Shown: piece after piece, positions 9,912 through 18,462 of the stretch
Layout: each line of letters starts with the position of its first letter
Numbering within the stretch: the stretch's first letter is position 1
Assembly (NCBI GenBank): GCA_902536775.1
Contig: CACAYX010000009.1
Location: 1 to 48,046, forward strand
Direction: 5' to 3'
Length of the DNA stretch: 48,046 nt
From: an uncultured Prochlorococcus sp.
GTDB taxonomy: Bacteria > Cyanobacteriota > Cyanobacteriia > PCC-6307 > Cyanobiaceae
Notes under the pieces: generated by a model
Told to the model about the DNA's origin: nothing
What the model saw: the letters and a program-made list of their open reading frames with translations, nothing else
Database searches by the model: none
Program-made: the position numbers and the translations under genes

Positions 9912-10029
9912 TCGACGATATAAGAAATATTGGTGATCAAAAGAATTATTTAAATAAATCTAATTCATTATATTCTTTCTTAATTGACCTGTAGTTTTTT
10001 TGGGATGTTTCAAATAACCAATTTTTATT

Positions 10030-10479
10030 TCAGACTTTTATATTATCATTTTTATCATTTCTTACCCACTTTTTTTGGATTGTATTTTTATTGTTGGTAT
10101 TAAAATTAAAAAAATTTGAAGGTTTCCTGAAATCACCAAATACCAGGCTAATAGATTCTAATATTTTCGAAAAGTTATTTTTAAACTCCAAAAACGTGGT
10201 TAATTTTTTCTTTTCGTTATCTGTCAATTGGTACCATCTAGATAAAAAAAGTTCTACTAGATAAAAAATAACTAGTACTGTTAAAAAAAGGAAAATTACA
10301 AAAAATGATTCATCTAATGTTTTATTTTTAATTATTAATATCAATCCTATTAGTAAATTTAAAAAAGCTCTTATTAAGTCTTTTGGTTTACCGAGCTGAA
10401 GATAAATTAACGGTACAGTTAGATAAATGGTCCCAACTAAAATATAAAAAGTTCCCAAATAAAATACCAAACTATTCAT
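10030..10479 (-). CDS. ycf66: Ycf66-like membrane protein
   Basis: The 149-residue protein has three N-terminal hydrophobic segments (about 3-25, 32-50 and 58-80) followed by SRWYQLTDNEKKKL and a polar, asparagine-rich tail. The layout and the W-x-QLT-x-EK motif suggest the Ycf66 family, conserved in cyanobacteria and some plastids and of uncertain photosynthesis-related role. The similarity is short, so the family call is moderate, but the ORF itself is convincing. Confidence 0.65.
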   Translation of the reverse strand: MNSLVFYLGTFYILVGTIYLTVPLIYLQLGKPKDLIRAFLNLLIGLILIIKNKTLDESFFVIFLFLTVLVIFYLVELFLSRWYQLTDNEKKKLTTFLEFKNNFSKILESISLVFGDFRKPSNFFNFNTNNKNTIQKKWVRNDKNDNIKV

Positions 10480-10550
10480 TCAATTAACTACTTAATTAAA
10501 GTATAAGAGTTGATATAGATAAGCAAACTATCTATCAGAATTTCCTTAAG

Positions 10551-10632
10551 TGCGGTCGGGGAGACTTGAACTCCCACACCCGAAGATACGAGTACCTAAA
10601 ACTCGCGCGTCTACCAATTCCGCCACGACCGC
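10551..10632 (-). tRNA. tRNA-Leu (anticodon UAG)
   Basis: On the minus strand the sequence folds as a class II tRNA: acceptor arm GCGGTCG pairs with CGACCGC, with discriminator A at 10551. The D arm carries GG-AATTGGTAGA. The anticodon stem CGAGT/ACTCG encloses the loop TTTAGGT, so the anticodon is TAG, which reads CUA/CUN codons. A long variable arm precedes the T arm GGGAGTTCAAGTCTCCC. No CCA is encoded. Confidence 0.96.
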
Positions 10633-10774
10633 TCAAATAAAATAATAATTGAAAGAGGTTTATTTTTAAAATTTTTTTTCTTAAGATGATTAATCTGACA
10701 CATTAAAATTAAATTAAAAATCTCCTAAATGAAATTTTTTATATTTGTGCATGCAATCCTCTTAAAATATTAGT

Positions 10775-10790
10775 TATATTATTTAAAGAA
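10775..10790 (+). promoter_or_regulatory. Likely crtR -10 box, nearly leaderless transcript
   Basis: TATATT at 10775-10780 is the best -10 match upstream of crtR. Transcription would begin near 10787, only a few bases before the first usable codon of the crtR frame (ATA at 10790). No convincing -35 is present, which is common in this group. Confidence 0.4.
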
Positions 10791-11821
10791 TAAAAGAAAC
10801 AATTTCAAACTTAACCAGTAAAAATACAACGAAAAATACTAATCCATCAAAAACATTTAATTGGCAAAAAGAGATTAAAAATTACGTAGATCCGCCAAGT
10901 TTTTGGAATCCAACATTAGGTTTATTTTTTGGGGGTTATTTTCTTGCTTTTATTAGCATATGGCAATGGTATAGGGGTGTTTGGCCTTTACCTTTACTTG
11001 TAGCAACTGCGTTCTTAGCTTTACATATTGAAGGTACTGTTATTCATGATGCATGTCATAAAGCTGCTCATCCAGTTCCTTGGATAAATCAAGCAATGGG
11101 CCATGGCTCAGCAATTCTATTAGGGTTTAGCTTCCCAGTTTTTACGAGAGTTCATTTACAACATCATATTCATGTAAATCACCCCAAAAATGATCCAGAC
11201 CATATTGTCAGTACTTTTGGTCCAATTTGGCTAATTGCTCCAAGATTTTTTTATCATGAGGTGTTTTTCTTTCAAAGAAAACTCTGGCGAAGATATGAAT
11301 TACTACAATGGGGAATTGAAAGATCCATATTCATAACAATTATCTTGGCAGGTTTGAAATTTGACTTTATGAACTTAATCTATAATTTATGGTTCGGCCC
11401 AGCATTAATGGTAGGGGTTACTTTAGGAATATTTTTTGATTATTTACCCCATAGACCATTTCGATCAAGAAATAAATGGATAAATTCTCGAGTTTATCCA
11501 AGCAAATTTATGAATTTATTAATAATGGGACAAAATTACCATCTCATTCATCATCTTTGGCCTTCGATTCCTTGGTTTGAATACAAAATAGCTTATGAAA
11601 AAACTAAGCCTTTATTGGATAAAAAAGGCTCCCCTCAAAGGGTTGGGATTTTTGAAAGTAAAGAAGACATTTTTAACTTTATTTATGATTTATTAATAGG
11701 TGTAAGGAGTCATAGCAAAAAGAGAGGGAAAATAAGAAAAATCATAAATTTATATCCAGGCTTTAAGATAAAAAAATTTTTATTAAAGCTAGTCAACAAA
11801 ACATTTATTGGAAGCAACTAA
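10790..11821 (+). CDS. crtR: Beta-carotene hydroxylase CrtR, no standard start codon
   Basis: CrtR is a membrane di-iron hydroxylase that makes zeaxanthin from beta-carotene. From codon 10790 the protein is about 343 residues, the normal family length, with the histidine clusters HDACHKAAH (86-94), HLQHH (122-126) and HLIHH (251-255), and several membrane segments. The first in-frame ATG (11096) would remove the first histidine cluster and two membrane helices, so it cannot be the true start. The frame is open from 10787 (a TAA lies at 10784-10786) and contains no ATG, GTG or TTG before 11096. I place the start at ATA 10790, with ATT at 10802 as the alternative. Confidence 0.85.
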   Translation: MKETISNLTSKNTTKNTNPSKTFNWQKEIKNYVDPPSFWNPTLGLFFGGYFLAFISIWQWYRGVWPLPLLVATAFLALHIEGTVIHDACHKAAHPVPWINQAMGHGSAILLGFSFPVFTRVHLQHHIHVNHPKNDPDHIVSTFGPIWLIAPRFFYHEVFFFQRKLWRRYELLQWGIERSIFITIILAGLKFDFMNLIYNLWFGPALMVGVTLGIFFDYLPHRPFRSRNKWINSRVYPSKFMNLLIMGQNYHLIHHLWPSIPWFEYKIAYEKTKPLLDKKGSPQRVGIFESKEDIFNFIYDLLIGVRSHSKKRGKIRKIINLYPGFKIKKFLLKLVNKTFIGSN

Positions 11822-11826
11822 CTTAC

Positions 11827-12120
11827 TCATTCATTAATAATTTTTGGTACTTTAAAATATTTATCTTCTCTCGATGGACCCAATTCTAAAAGTTCTTCAT
11901 TGCAATCCGAATTTTTCTTTTCGTCTTTTCTAAATACATTTACAACCTCTATAGCTCTAGTTGTACAGGGGACATCATCTGTATCAATTTTTTCAAGTTG
12001 TTTGATATAATCCAATATCTTTTCTAATTGTTGTGCATGATTATTAATTTCATTCTCGTTCAGTTCTAATCTCGCTAAATGAGCAACTTTTTTTACTTCC
12101 TCTTTAGTTATTTTTGTCAT
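11827..12120 (-). CDS. gatC: Aspartyl/glutamyl-tRNA amidotransferase subunit C
   Basis: A 97-residue GatC, the small subunit that stabilises the GatA-GatB complex converting misacylated Glu-tRNA-Gln (and Asp-tRNA-Asn) to the amidated form. The signature is VAHLARLELNENE near the N-terminus, a helical middle (LEKILDYIKQLEKIDTDDV) and a C-terminal R-x-D segment. It ends six bases from the end of the convergent crtR. The 171 bases upstream (12121-12291) are AT-rich and hold the glycosylase promoter at most. Confidence 0.93.
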   Translation of the reverse strand: MTKITKEEVKKVAHLARLELNENEINNHAQQLEKILDYIKQLEKIDTDDVPCTTRAIEVVNVFRKDEKKNSDCNEELLELGPSREDKYFKVPKIINE

Positions 12121-12291
12121 ACATTTAATACCTTTCTTATTAAATAATAGTTTATAAAGAGCAACTTATTTACATATCCTTTGAATTTCAAATAATTTAA
12201 AAAAATAATCACATCTTTTTGAAAATCAATATCAATTAATAGCCTTAATTATTTTTCTCAGCTAAATATGTTATTAGATAGATATTGAAAA

Positions 12292-12876
12292 ATAAAAGAA
12301 AAATTCTTCCCAAAAAATTTTTTTTATCGGCACTCTAAACTTGTTGCTCCTGATTTAATAGGCTGTTACCTCACAAAAAAAAATAATGAGATAGATCAAA
12401 TTAAAGGGGTCATTGTTGAAACTGAAGCTTATTCACAGGAAGAAGAGGCTTGTCATGGCTATCGCAAAATGACTGAATCAAACAAATCATTATTTGGCAA
12501 ACCTGGCACATTTTATATTTACAAATCTTATGGCATTCATCATTGTTTAAACATAGTTACTGATAAAGAAAATTTTGCGAGTGGTGTTTTGATAAGAGCA
12601 GTTTTTATCTCTAATAAGAATGAAAGATTAGCTTCTGGTCCTGGCCTAGTAACAAAAACATTCAATATAGACATTTCATTTAACTCACTTGAAGTTCTTA
12701 ATAACAAATCTTTATGGATTTCTCCACGAGACTCCACTCTGGAAGAAAAAGATCTTATTCAAACTACGAGAATTGGCATATCAAAGGCAAAAAATATAAA
12801 ATGGCGTTGGTATCTCAAAAATAGTAGGAGTGTAAGTAAAAGATTAAAAGGTGACAGAACACCTAAATTTCAATAA
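12292..12876 (+). CDS. DNA-3-methyladenine glycosylase (AAG/MPG family), unusual start
   Basis: The protein removes alkylated and deaminated purines from DNA. Family marks are LVAPDLIGCYL, the catalytic VETEAY (about 42-47), ACHGYRKMT, GTFYIYKSYGIHHCLNIV, GVLIRA and SGPGLVTKTF. The first in-frame ATG (12469) lies after the catalytic glutamate, so translation must start earlier, yet the frame has no ATG, GTG or TTG after the TGA at 12286-12288. ATA at 12292 is the only candidate close to the expected N-terminus and gives 194 residues. Alternatively, TTG at 12285 in another frame would join if the A6T8 tract at 12309-12322 lost one base, giving an equally good N-terminus. Confidence 0.8.
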   Translation: MKEKFFPKNFFYRHSKLVAPDLIGCYLTKKNNEIDQIKGVIVETEAYSQEEEACHGYRKMTESNKSLFGKPGTFYIYKSYGIHHCLNIVTDKENFASGVLIRAVFISNKNERLASGPGLVTKTFNIDISFNSLEVLNNKSLWISPRDSTLEEKDLIQTTRIGISKAKNIKWRWYLKNSRSVSKRLKGDRTPKFQ

Positions 12877-12897
12877 TCATTTATCTTTTTAAGCGTA

Positions 12898-13914
12898 ATG
12901 CAAATTTGGCCTCATAAACATATCCACACACTCGCTAATTTTTCAATTAAAGATTATGAGTCAGTATTTGAATTAGCTAATAGATTTGATGCACTAAAGA
13001 ATGCAGGAACAAAAAAGATACCGGCCTTACAAGGGACTTTGGTAACGTCTTTATTTTTTGAAGCTAGTACAAGAACAAAAAATAGTTTTGAGCTTGCAGC
13101 AAAAAGACTTTCTGCTGATGTCCAAACGTTTGCGCCATCCTCCAGCTCTTTAACAAAAGGCGAAACAATAATTGATACAGCCATAACTTATTCTGCTATG
13201 GGGGCAGATACATTAGTAATCAGACATTCATCAAGTTACATAACCTTTGAGATCGCCAAAAAACTTGATGCAATAAATGCCAAGACTTCGGTTCTTAATG
13301 CAGGAGATGGATTACATAGTCACCCCAGCCAAGGATTGCTTGACATCTATACGTTGATAAAATTCTTTTCCCAAAAAACACTGAATCCAGAGGTTTTAAA
13401 TTCCAAAAAAATTTTAATAATTGGCGACGTTAATCATTCAAGGGTTGCCAGGTCAAATCTTTGGGCTTTGAGTGCATTCGGCGCCGATATAATCTTATGT
13501 GGTCCTAAGACATTAATACCTGATGAATTTATCAATTTTTTAAAAACCCCCGCGCCAAATCAAACAGAAGATCCTGTTAAATCAAGAGGTTCTATAACAA
13601 TTTCTAGATCATTGGAAGAATCAATAAAAATTGCAGATGCCATTATTGTTTTAAGACTCCAGAAAGAGAGAATGATGGAAAATTTACTAAGTAGCATTGA
13701 TTCATATAGTTTGGATTATGGCTTAACCCCAGAGAAATTATCTTTAAATAAAAAAGAAATTCCAATTCTACATCCCGGTCCAATTAACAGAGATATTGAA
13801 ATTAGCAGCAAAGTGGTAGATCAATATCCTAATTGCTTAATTAATAATCAAGTTGCAAATGGTATCCCTATAAGAATGGCTTTGCTTTATCTATTACAGA
13901 AACACAACAAGTAA
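12898..13914 (+). CDS. pyrB: Aspartate carbamoyltransferase catalytic subunit
   Basis: PyrB joins carbamoyl phosphate and aspartate in pyrimidine synthesis. The 338-residue protein shows the carbamoyl-phosphate loop [13 protein letters not shown] (STRT at 57-60), the KGE segment, HPSQGLLD, and the aspartate-binding [11 protein letters not shown] near residue 288. It is 22 bases after the glycosylase gene, on the same strand. No regulatory subunit (pyrI) is seen. Confidence 0.97.
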   Translation: MQIWPHKHIHTLANFSIKDYESVFELANRFDALKNAGTKKIPALQGTLVTSLFFEASTRTKNSFELAAKRLSADVQTFAPSSSSLTKGETIIDTAITYSAMGADTLVIRHSSSYITFEIAKKLDAINAKTSVLNAGDGLHSHPSQGLLDIYTLIKFFSQKTLNPEVLNSKKILIIGDVNHSRVARSNLWALSAFGADIILCGPKTLIPDEFINFLKTPAPNQTEDPVKSRGSITISRSLEESIKIADAIIVLRLQKERMMENLLSSIDSYSLDYGLTPEKLSLNKKEIPILHPGPINRDIEISSKVVDQYPNCLINNQVANGIPIRMALLYLLQKHNK

Positions 13915-13916
13915 AT

Positions 13917-14258
13917 TTATAGCAACTTAAGACTTTCTGTAAAGAAACCATAAAATAATCCTAATCTTAAAGAATCTAATAAAAGTACTAAAAATTTCTT
14001 TTTCCTTTCAAATCTAAAATTTCTTCTCAAAACTATTAAAAACTCAATAAAAACTACTGATAAAAAAGCCGCTACAGGATCCATGAGTTCCACAACGGCA
14101 CTTACCATACCAAGAGAACTTCCAAAAAAGTATCCGATTAAAAGTGTAATCAATGATATTGAATATCTTCGCCATGGATTATTAGCCCAAATACTTATTG
14201 TCTGAATATTTTCCACAATTTTTAGCTGAAATTTTGTCTTTTGAGGTTTAACAACCAT
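13917..14258 (-). CDS. ycf20: Ycf20-like protein (DUF565)
   Basis: A 113-residue protein with the family core NPWRRYSISLITLLIGYFFG and an ELMDPVAAFLSVVFIEF helix, giving two to three membrane segments. Ycf20 homologs occur in cyanobacteria, algae and plants, where a nuclear copy affects non-photochemical quenching. It is convergent with pyrB, two bases away, and co-directional with the next small gene upstream (11-base gap). Confidence 0.82.
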   Translation of the reverse strand: MVVKPQKTKFQLKIVENIQTISIWANNPWRRYSISLITLLIGYFFGSSLGMVSAVVELMDPVAAFLSVVFIEFLIVLRRNFRFERKKKFLVLLLDSLRLGLFYGFFTESLKLL

Positions 14259-14269
14259 TTTGGATCAAA

Positions 14270-14470
14270 CTAAGCCGCTTCTGAGTTTGATTGAATTTTA
14301 GTATTTCCTTCTATTAATTCAAGTAATGCTTCCAACTGAGCCATTAACCCTCGTAATTCGCCTGGCTCAGGGAAAAAATCGTCTTCTTTTATTTCTAAAT
14401 GCATTGCTCTGAGCTCTTGCCTTAAATAGCGTATGTGACAAATGATTTGCTCTCTTTTGGTTTGCGACAT
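14270..14470 (-). CDS. Small conserved hypothetical protein
   Basis: A 66-residue soluble, helical protein. MSQTKREQIICHIRYLRQEL is followed by an acidic FFPEPGELRGLMAQLEALLELIEG stretch, consistent with a small coiled coil. I do not recognise a function. The clean ATG, codon use like the neighbours and close linkage to ycf20 support it as real. The 218 bases up to the next gene (14471-14688) contain no larger ORF and are presumably the divergent promoter region. Confidence 0.65.
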   Translation of the reverse strand: MSQTKREQIICHIRYLRQELRAMHLEIKEDDFFPEPGELRGLMAQLEALLELIEGNTKIQSNSEAA

Positions 14471-14688
14471 GATATGAATTTTACACCAATATCTTAAGAA
14501 AGAATATTTTTGAAAATGAGAGTTTGCATATTTATGACTGAGAATGAAGATAAATGACTTAACAACAATTTGAAAAGATTATGAAAATTGAAAATCATCA
14601 TATCCTTGAAAATATGTACTTAATTCTTATATCAATTTTAAATAATTACTTGAGGCTTTATTATTAGAGTATATTGACTTTACTCAAT

Positions 14689-14910
14689 ATGAAATTCATT
14701 TCTGAAAATAAAATAAGTGAGGAACTAGTAAATTCTTTTGATGAAGAAATGACATTTGAGCTCGCTAAAAGGCTAGAGGAAGACAATTATAATACTCCAT
14801 TTGATGGTTTAAAAGACTGGCACTTACTGAGAGCTCTTGCAATTAATAGGCCTGAATTAACAACTAATTATACCCATCTCCTCGATCAGGAACCTTTCGA
14901 TGAAAACTAA
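14689..14910 (+). CDS. DUF2555 family protein
   Basis: A 73-residue acidic protein from the ATG at 14689; a TTG at 14674 would add five residues. The segment LAKRLEEDNYNTPFDGLKDWHLLRALAINRPEL is the hallmark of the cyanobacterial DUF2555 family, which has no known activity. Its stop overlaps the coaBC start by 11 bases, so the two are probably translationally coupled. Confidence 0.85.
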   Translation: MKFISENKISEELVNSFDEEMTFELAKRLEEDNYNTPFDGLKDWHLLRALAINRPELTTNYTHLLDQEPFDEN

Positions 14911-16156
14911 AAGTAAGGACTCCAAAATAAAGGTTCTTTTATTAATAACTGGAAGTATTGCAGCTGTAAGAATTCCATTATTAGTTAGCCAATTAGCAAA
15001 AGAAAATTATGAAATAAGATGCGTTTTATCAAAAAATGCAGAAAAATTAATAAAGCCGCTTTCTCTTTCTATATTAAGTAGAAACCCGTGCATTTTAGAA
15101 AATGATCAATGGTCTGATGGTCAATCAACACCTCTTCACATAGAACTAGGTAATTGGGCTGATATTTTAATCATCGCCCCTTTAACAGCGACAACATTAG
15201 CAAAATGGGTAACTGGAAATGCAGAGGGATTGATCCCGAGCATCTTAATAGCAAATATAAAGCCAATTATTGTTGCACCAGCAATGAATACACAAATGTG
15301 GCTAAATAAAGCTGTCCAAAAAAATTATAAGAATTTACAGAATTACGAAAATGTTTTGTCTTTGCAACCAAGTGAAGGCCTCTTAGCATGTGATGCTATT
15401 GGCATCGGTAAGATACCTCCTAATGATCTAATCCAATTAGCTCTTGAATTTATAGCTTCACATAAACAAAATGAATATCGCAAGGATTTACTTAATAAAG
15501 AAATTTTAATAACTGGAGGGTGTACCTCAGAGAAAATTGACGCGGCAAGACACATTACTAACAAAAGTTCTGGAGCTATGGGCCTACTTCTTTCTCAAGT
15601 AGCAAGGTTCAGGGGAGCACAAGTAAAGTATGTTCATGGTCCTCTGAAAATCGATAAGAATCTTACAGATGGAATAAAAAGATATGAAATTGAAACTAGT
15701 GTTGATTTAATTAGGGCACTTAATAATGAAATATCAAATTGCGATTATTTTTTCATGAATGCAGCAGTATCTGATTTCAAAATAACCTCTGATACTTCAG
15801 CTAAAATTCCAAAAAATCAAATTAATGCTCATTTGAATCAAAACTTTGAGCTAGTCCCAGATATTTTAAAAACAATTAGTAAATCAAAAAAAGATAACCA
15901 AGTTTTTGTAGGCTTTTGTGCCTTTACAGGATCTATCGAAGAAGCACGAATGACAATTAAAGAAAAGATTATCCAAAAGGGTTGTGATTATCTATTCGCA
16001 AATCCAATTGATCTTGAAGGCCAAGGATTTGGCTTTTTGGCACAAAATGAGGGTTGGTTATTCGATACTAATAATATGGAACACTACATTAACAAAACAT
16101 CAAAAATTGATTTAGCAAATAAATTAATAACTCAAATTATTTCATTAAAAAAATAA
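14900..16156 (+). CDS. coaBC: Bifunctional phosphopantothenoylcysteine decarboxylase/synthetase
   Basis: The 418-residue protein carries both steps of coenzyme A synthesis between phosphopantothenate and phosphopantetheine. The N-terminal flavin domain (about 10-180) shows LLLITGSIAA, the histidine region LHIELGNWAD and the PAMNTQMW clamp (about 133-140). The C-terminal ligase domain (about 195-418) shows ITGGCTSEKIDAARHITNKS, MNAAVSDFK and KIPK. Product 4'-phosphopantothenoylcysteine is made by the C-terminal half and decarboxylated by the N-terminal half. A run of A then T after the stop (about 16150-16180) may end the transcript. Confidence 0.95.
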   Translation: MKTKSKDSKIKVLLLITGSIAAVRIPLLVSQLAKENYEIRCVLSKNAEKLIKPLSLSILSRNPCILENDQWSDGQSTPLHIELGNWADILIIAPLTATTLAKWVTGNAEGLIPSILIANIKPIIVAPAMNTQMWLNKAVQKNYKNLQNYENVLSLQPSEGLLACDAIGIGKIPPNDLIQLALEFIASHKQNEYRKDLLNKEILITGGCTSEKIDAARHITNKSSGAMGLLLSQVARFRGAQVKYVHGPLKIDKNLTDGIKRYEIETSVDLIRALNNEISNCDYFFMNAAVSDFKITSDTSAKIPKNQINAHLNQNFELVPDILKTISKSKKDNQVFVGFCAFTGSIEEARMTIKEKIIQKGCDYLFANPIDLEGQGFGFLAQNEGWLFDTNNMEHYINKTSKIDLANKLITQIISLKK

Positions 16157-16374
16157 AAAAAAATTTTTTAATTTGTATTTTTTTGTAATCTTAATCATTA
16201 AAAATAATGCGATAGCTTAAAATAATTCCAGTTTTTTAAAAATCTAAAAAGCTACGGGTTGTTTCGAGGATTTAATAGTCCTATCTTTTATGGTCCTTTC
16301 CCTTGTAATATCCGTACTGATCTTATTAGATGACCTTTAATCTATCGTCACAGAACTTTACTGCAACTTTAATT
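16157..16374 (+). promoter_or_regulatory. psbO upstream region with a long leader
   Basis: Between coaBC and psbO lie 218 bases. TAAAAT at 16219-16224 is a plausible -10 box; transcription near 16231 would give a leader of roughly 145 bases, long for this genome. A short inverted pair (AGGA/TCCT, near 16266-16283) is the only folding I see. An upstream in-frame ATG at 16330 exists but is unlikely to be used. Confidence 0.4.
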
Positions 16375-17169
16375 ATGAGAATTCGTTCTTTCTTAGCTTT
16401 TGTTATTTCAATTTGTATAACTTTTGCTTTCGTACCTGTTAAAACATTTGCTTTTTCTGAAAGAGGAAATGCACAATTTACAGATGTTGTTAACACAGGA
16501 AAAGCTAATGATTGCCCTACATTAGACTCATCTCTTGTCGGATCAATATCTTTAGGGAATGGAGATAGCCTTAAAGGAATATGCATGCATCCAACAGAAG
16601 TTTATGTAAAAGTGCCAGGGACAAAACGAAAAGCTGCAGAATTTGTTTCTACAAAAATTATTAGTCCTAGAAATAACACCACAGTGACAGAAGTTTATGG
16701 AGATATAGATTCAGGAACTTTCACTGAAAAAGGTGGTATTGATTTTCAACTTATTACTGTATTAACTCCTGGTGGTTTAGAGGTACCATTTGCATTCTCA
16801 GCAAAAGATCTTACAGCTGATTTACCTTCATCAATTGAGCCAGGCACTGAAGTTAGTGGTTCAACATTTACACCTAACTACAGAACTGGTGATTTTCTAG
16901 ATCCTAAGGCAAGAGCTAAAAATACTGGTGTTGAATATGCTCAAGGTTTAGTTGCATTAGGAGGCGATGATGAAGAACTTGCAAAAGAAAATATTAAAGT
17001 TGATGTAAACGGTACTGGCGTTATTACTCTTTCAATCAACAATGTAGATTCTGACACAGATGAATTTGCTGGTACTTTTGAAGCAATCCAACCTTCTGAT
17101 ACAGACATGGGTTCAAAGGATCCACTTGATGTAAAAATAATTGGGGAGCTTTACGGAAGAAAGGCATAA
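16375..17169 (+). CDS. psbO: Photosystem II manganese-stabilising protein PsbO
   Basis: PsbO is the 33-kDa extrinsic protein that shields the Mn4CaO5 cluster on the lumen side of photosystem II. From the ATG at 16375 the precursor is 264 residues, beginning with a signal peptide (MRIRSFLAFVISICITFAF) and a mature domain. The two cysteines of the family disulfide occur in NDCPTL and KGICMH. Other marks are GGIDFQLITVLTPGG and the C-terminal GELYGR. A start at 16330 would add 15 residues ahead of the signal peptide and is less likely. A rho-independent terminator follows at 17184. Confidence 0.96.
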   Translation: MRIRSFLAFVISICITFAFVPVKTFAFSERGNAQFTDVVNTGKANDCPTLDSSLVGSISLGNGDSLKGICMHPTEVYVKVPGTKRKAAEFVSTKIISPRNNTTVTEVYGDIDSGTFTEKGGIDFQLITVLTPGGLEVPFAFSAKDLTADLPSSIEPGTEVSGSTFTPNYRTGDFLDPKARAKNTGVEYAQGLVALGGDDEELAKENIKVDVNGTGVITLSINNVDSDTDEFAGTFEAIQPSDTDMGSKDPLDVKIIGELYGRKA

Positions 17170-17183
17170 ATCTTACTCAAGAG

Positions 17184-17213
17184 AAAAAGGGGGTTAAACC
17201 CCTCTTTTTTTTT
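17184..17213 (+). terminator. Rho-independent terminator of psbO
   Basis: GGGG (17190-17193), loop TTAAA and CCCC (17199-17202) form the core; flanking A and T runs extend the stem and a run of nine T follows at 17205-17213. Confidence 0.88.
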
Positions 17214-17240
17214 CAAAATTTTTCTTTATCAATTTTAAAA

Positions 17241-18416
17241 ATGGAATTACAACAAAAAACTAAAACAGATACTAATGGACTAATACCGCCTTATGGAGGG
17301 GAACTAAAAAATTTAATTATCAAAGATAAAAACCTTAAAAATGATCTTATCTCTAAAGCTAATTATGAGTTTGAATGTAGCGAGAGAAATGCATGCGATG
17401 TAGAACTTTTGATGGTTGGAGCTTTTTCTCCATTGGAAGGATTTATGGATGAAAATAACTACAATTCGGTAATTAAAAATAATAGAAATACAAATGGGTT
17501 GCTTTTTGGCTTGCCTATAGTATTTGATTCAAATAATGAAAAAGTAAAAGCTGGAGAAACAATATTGCTTACTTATAAAAAACAAAAAATAGCAGTTTTA
17601 GAAGTTAGCTCTAAATGGGAGCCTGACAAATCCTTAGAAGCTGAACTTTGTTATGGTACTAATTCTTTAGATCATCCTGCTGTTAAGATGATTTTTAACG
17701 AGAGAGGGAGATTTTATATAGGAGGAAGAGTTTATGGTTTCGGACTACCAATTAGAGAATTCCCCTGCAAAACCCCAGAAGAAGTTAGATCTAAACTGCC
17801 ATCAAACCATGATGTAGTTGCATTTCAATGCAGAAATCCAATTCATAGAGCACATTATGAATTATTTACTAATGCCTTACTTTCAGATAATGTCTCCTCT
17901 AACTCAGTTGTTTTAGTTCATCCAACTTGTGGACCAACTCAACAAGATGATATCCCTGGAAAAGTTAGATATTTGACCTACAAAGAATTAGAAGAGGAAA
18001 TATCTGATGAAAGAATAAAATGGGCTTTTTTACCTTATTCAATGCATATGGCAGGGCCAAGAGAAGCCCTTCAACATATGATAATAAGAAGAAATTATGG
18101 CTGCACCCACTTTATTATTGGTAGAGATATGGCTGGTTGTAAGTCTTCATCAACTGGTGAAGATTTTTATGGTCCATATGACGCCCAGAATTTTGCGAAT
18201 AAGTGTGCAGATGAATTGATGATGCAAACTGTTCCTTCAAAAAATTTAGTTTATACGAAGGAAAAAGGATATATAACAGCTGAAGAAGCTAAAGAATTTA
18301 ATTATGAAATTATGAAACTTAGTGGTACTGAATTTAGAAAGAAATTGAGGAATGGCGAACCAATTCCTGAATGGTTTGCATTCAAAAGTGTAGTAGATGT
18401 TCTAAGACGCTCTTAA
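17241..18416 (+). CDS. sat: Sulfate adenylyltransferase (ATP sulfurylase)
   Basis: Sat makes adenosine phosphosulfate from ATP and sulfate, the first step of sulfate assimilation. The 391-residue protein is the dissimilatory/plant-like homo-oligomeric type. It shows QCRNPIHRAH (about 196-205), the ATP-binding QxRNPxHxxH motif, then HPTCGPTQQDDIP, GPREALQHMIIRRN and GRDMAGCKS. There is no APS kinase domain. It follows the psbO terminator, so it should have its own promoter. Confidence 0.96.
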   Translation: MELQQKTKTDTNGLIPPYGGELKNLIIKDKNLKNDLISKANYEFECSERNACDVELLMVGAFSPLEGFMDENNYNSVIKNNRNTNGLLFGLPIVFDSNNEKVKAGETILLTYKKQKIAVLEVSSKWEPDKSLEAELCYGTNSLDHPAVKMIFNERGRFYIGGRVYGFGLPIREFPCKTPEEVRSKLPSNHDVVAFQCRNPIHRAHYELFTNALLSDNVSSNSVVLVHPTCGPTQQDDIPGKVRYLTYKELEEEISDERIKWAFLPYSMHMAGPREALQHMIIRRNYGCTHFIIGRDMAGCKSSSTGEDFYGPYDAQNFANKCADELMMQTVPSKNLVYTKEKGYITAEEAKEFNYEIMKLSGTEFRKKLRNGEPIPEWFAFKSVVDVLRRS

Positions 18417-18462
18417 TATTGTTTTATTATTAGTATTATAGATTTATTAAAGATTTTTTATC

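Noticed and set aside
11096-11821. Start of crtR at ATG 11096.
   Set aside because: It would drop the HDACH cluster and membrane helices that are well conserved and clearly encoded upstream in the same frame.
12469-12876. Start of the DNA glycosylase at ATG 12469.
   Set aside because: The catalytic VETEAY and the LVAPDLIG strand are encoded upstream in the same frame.
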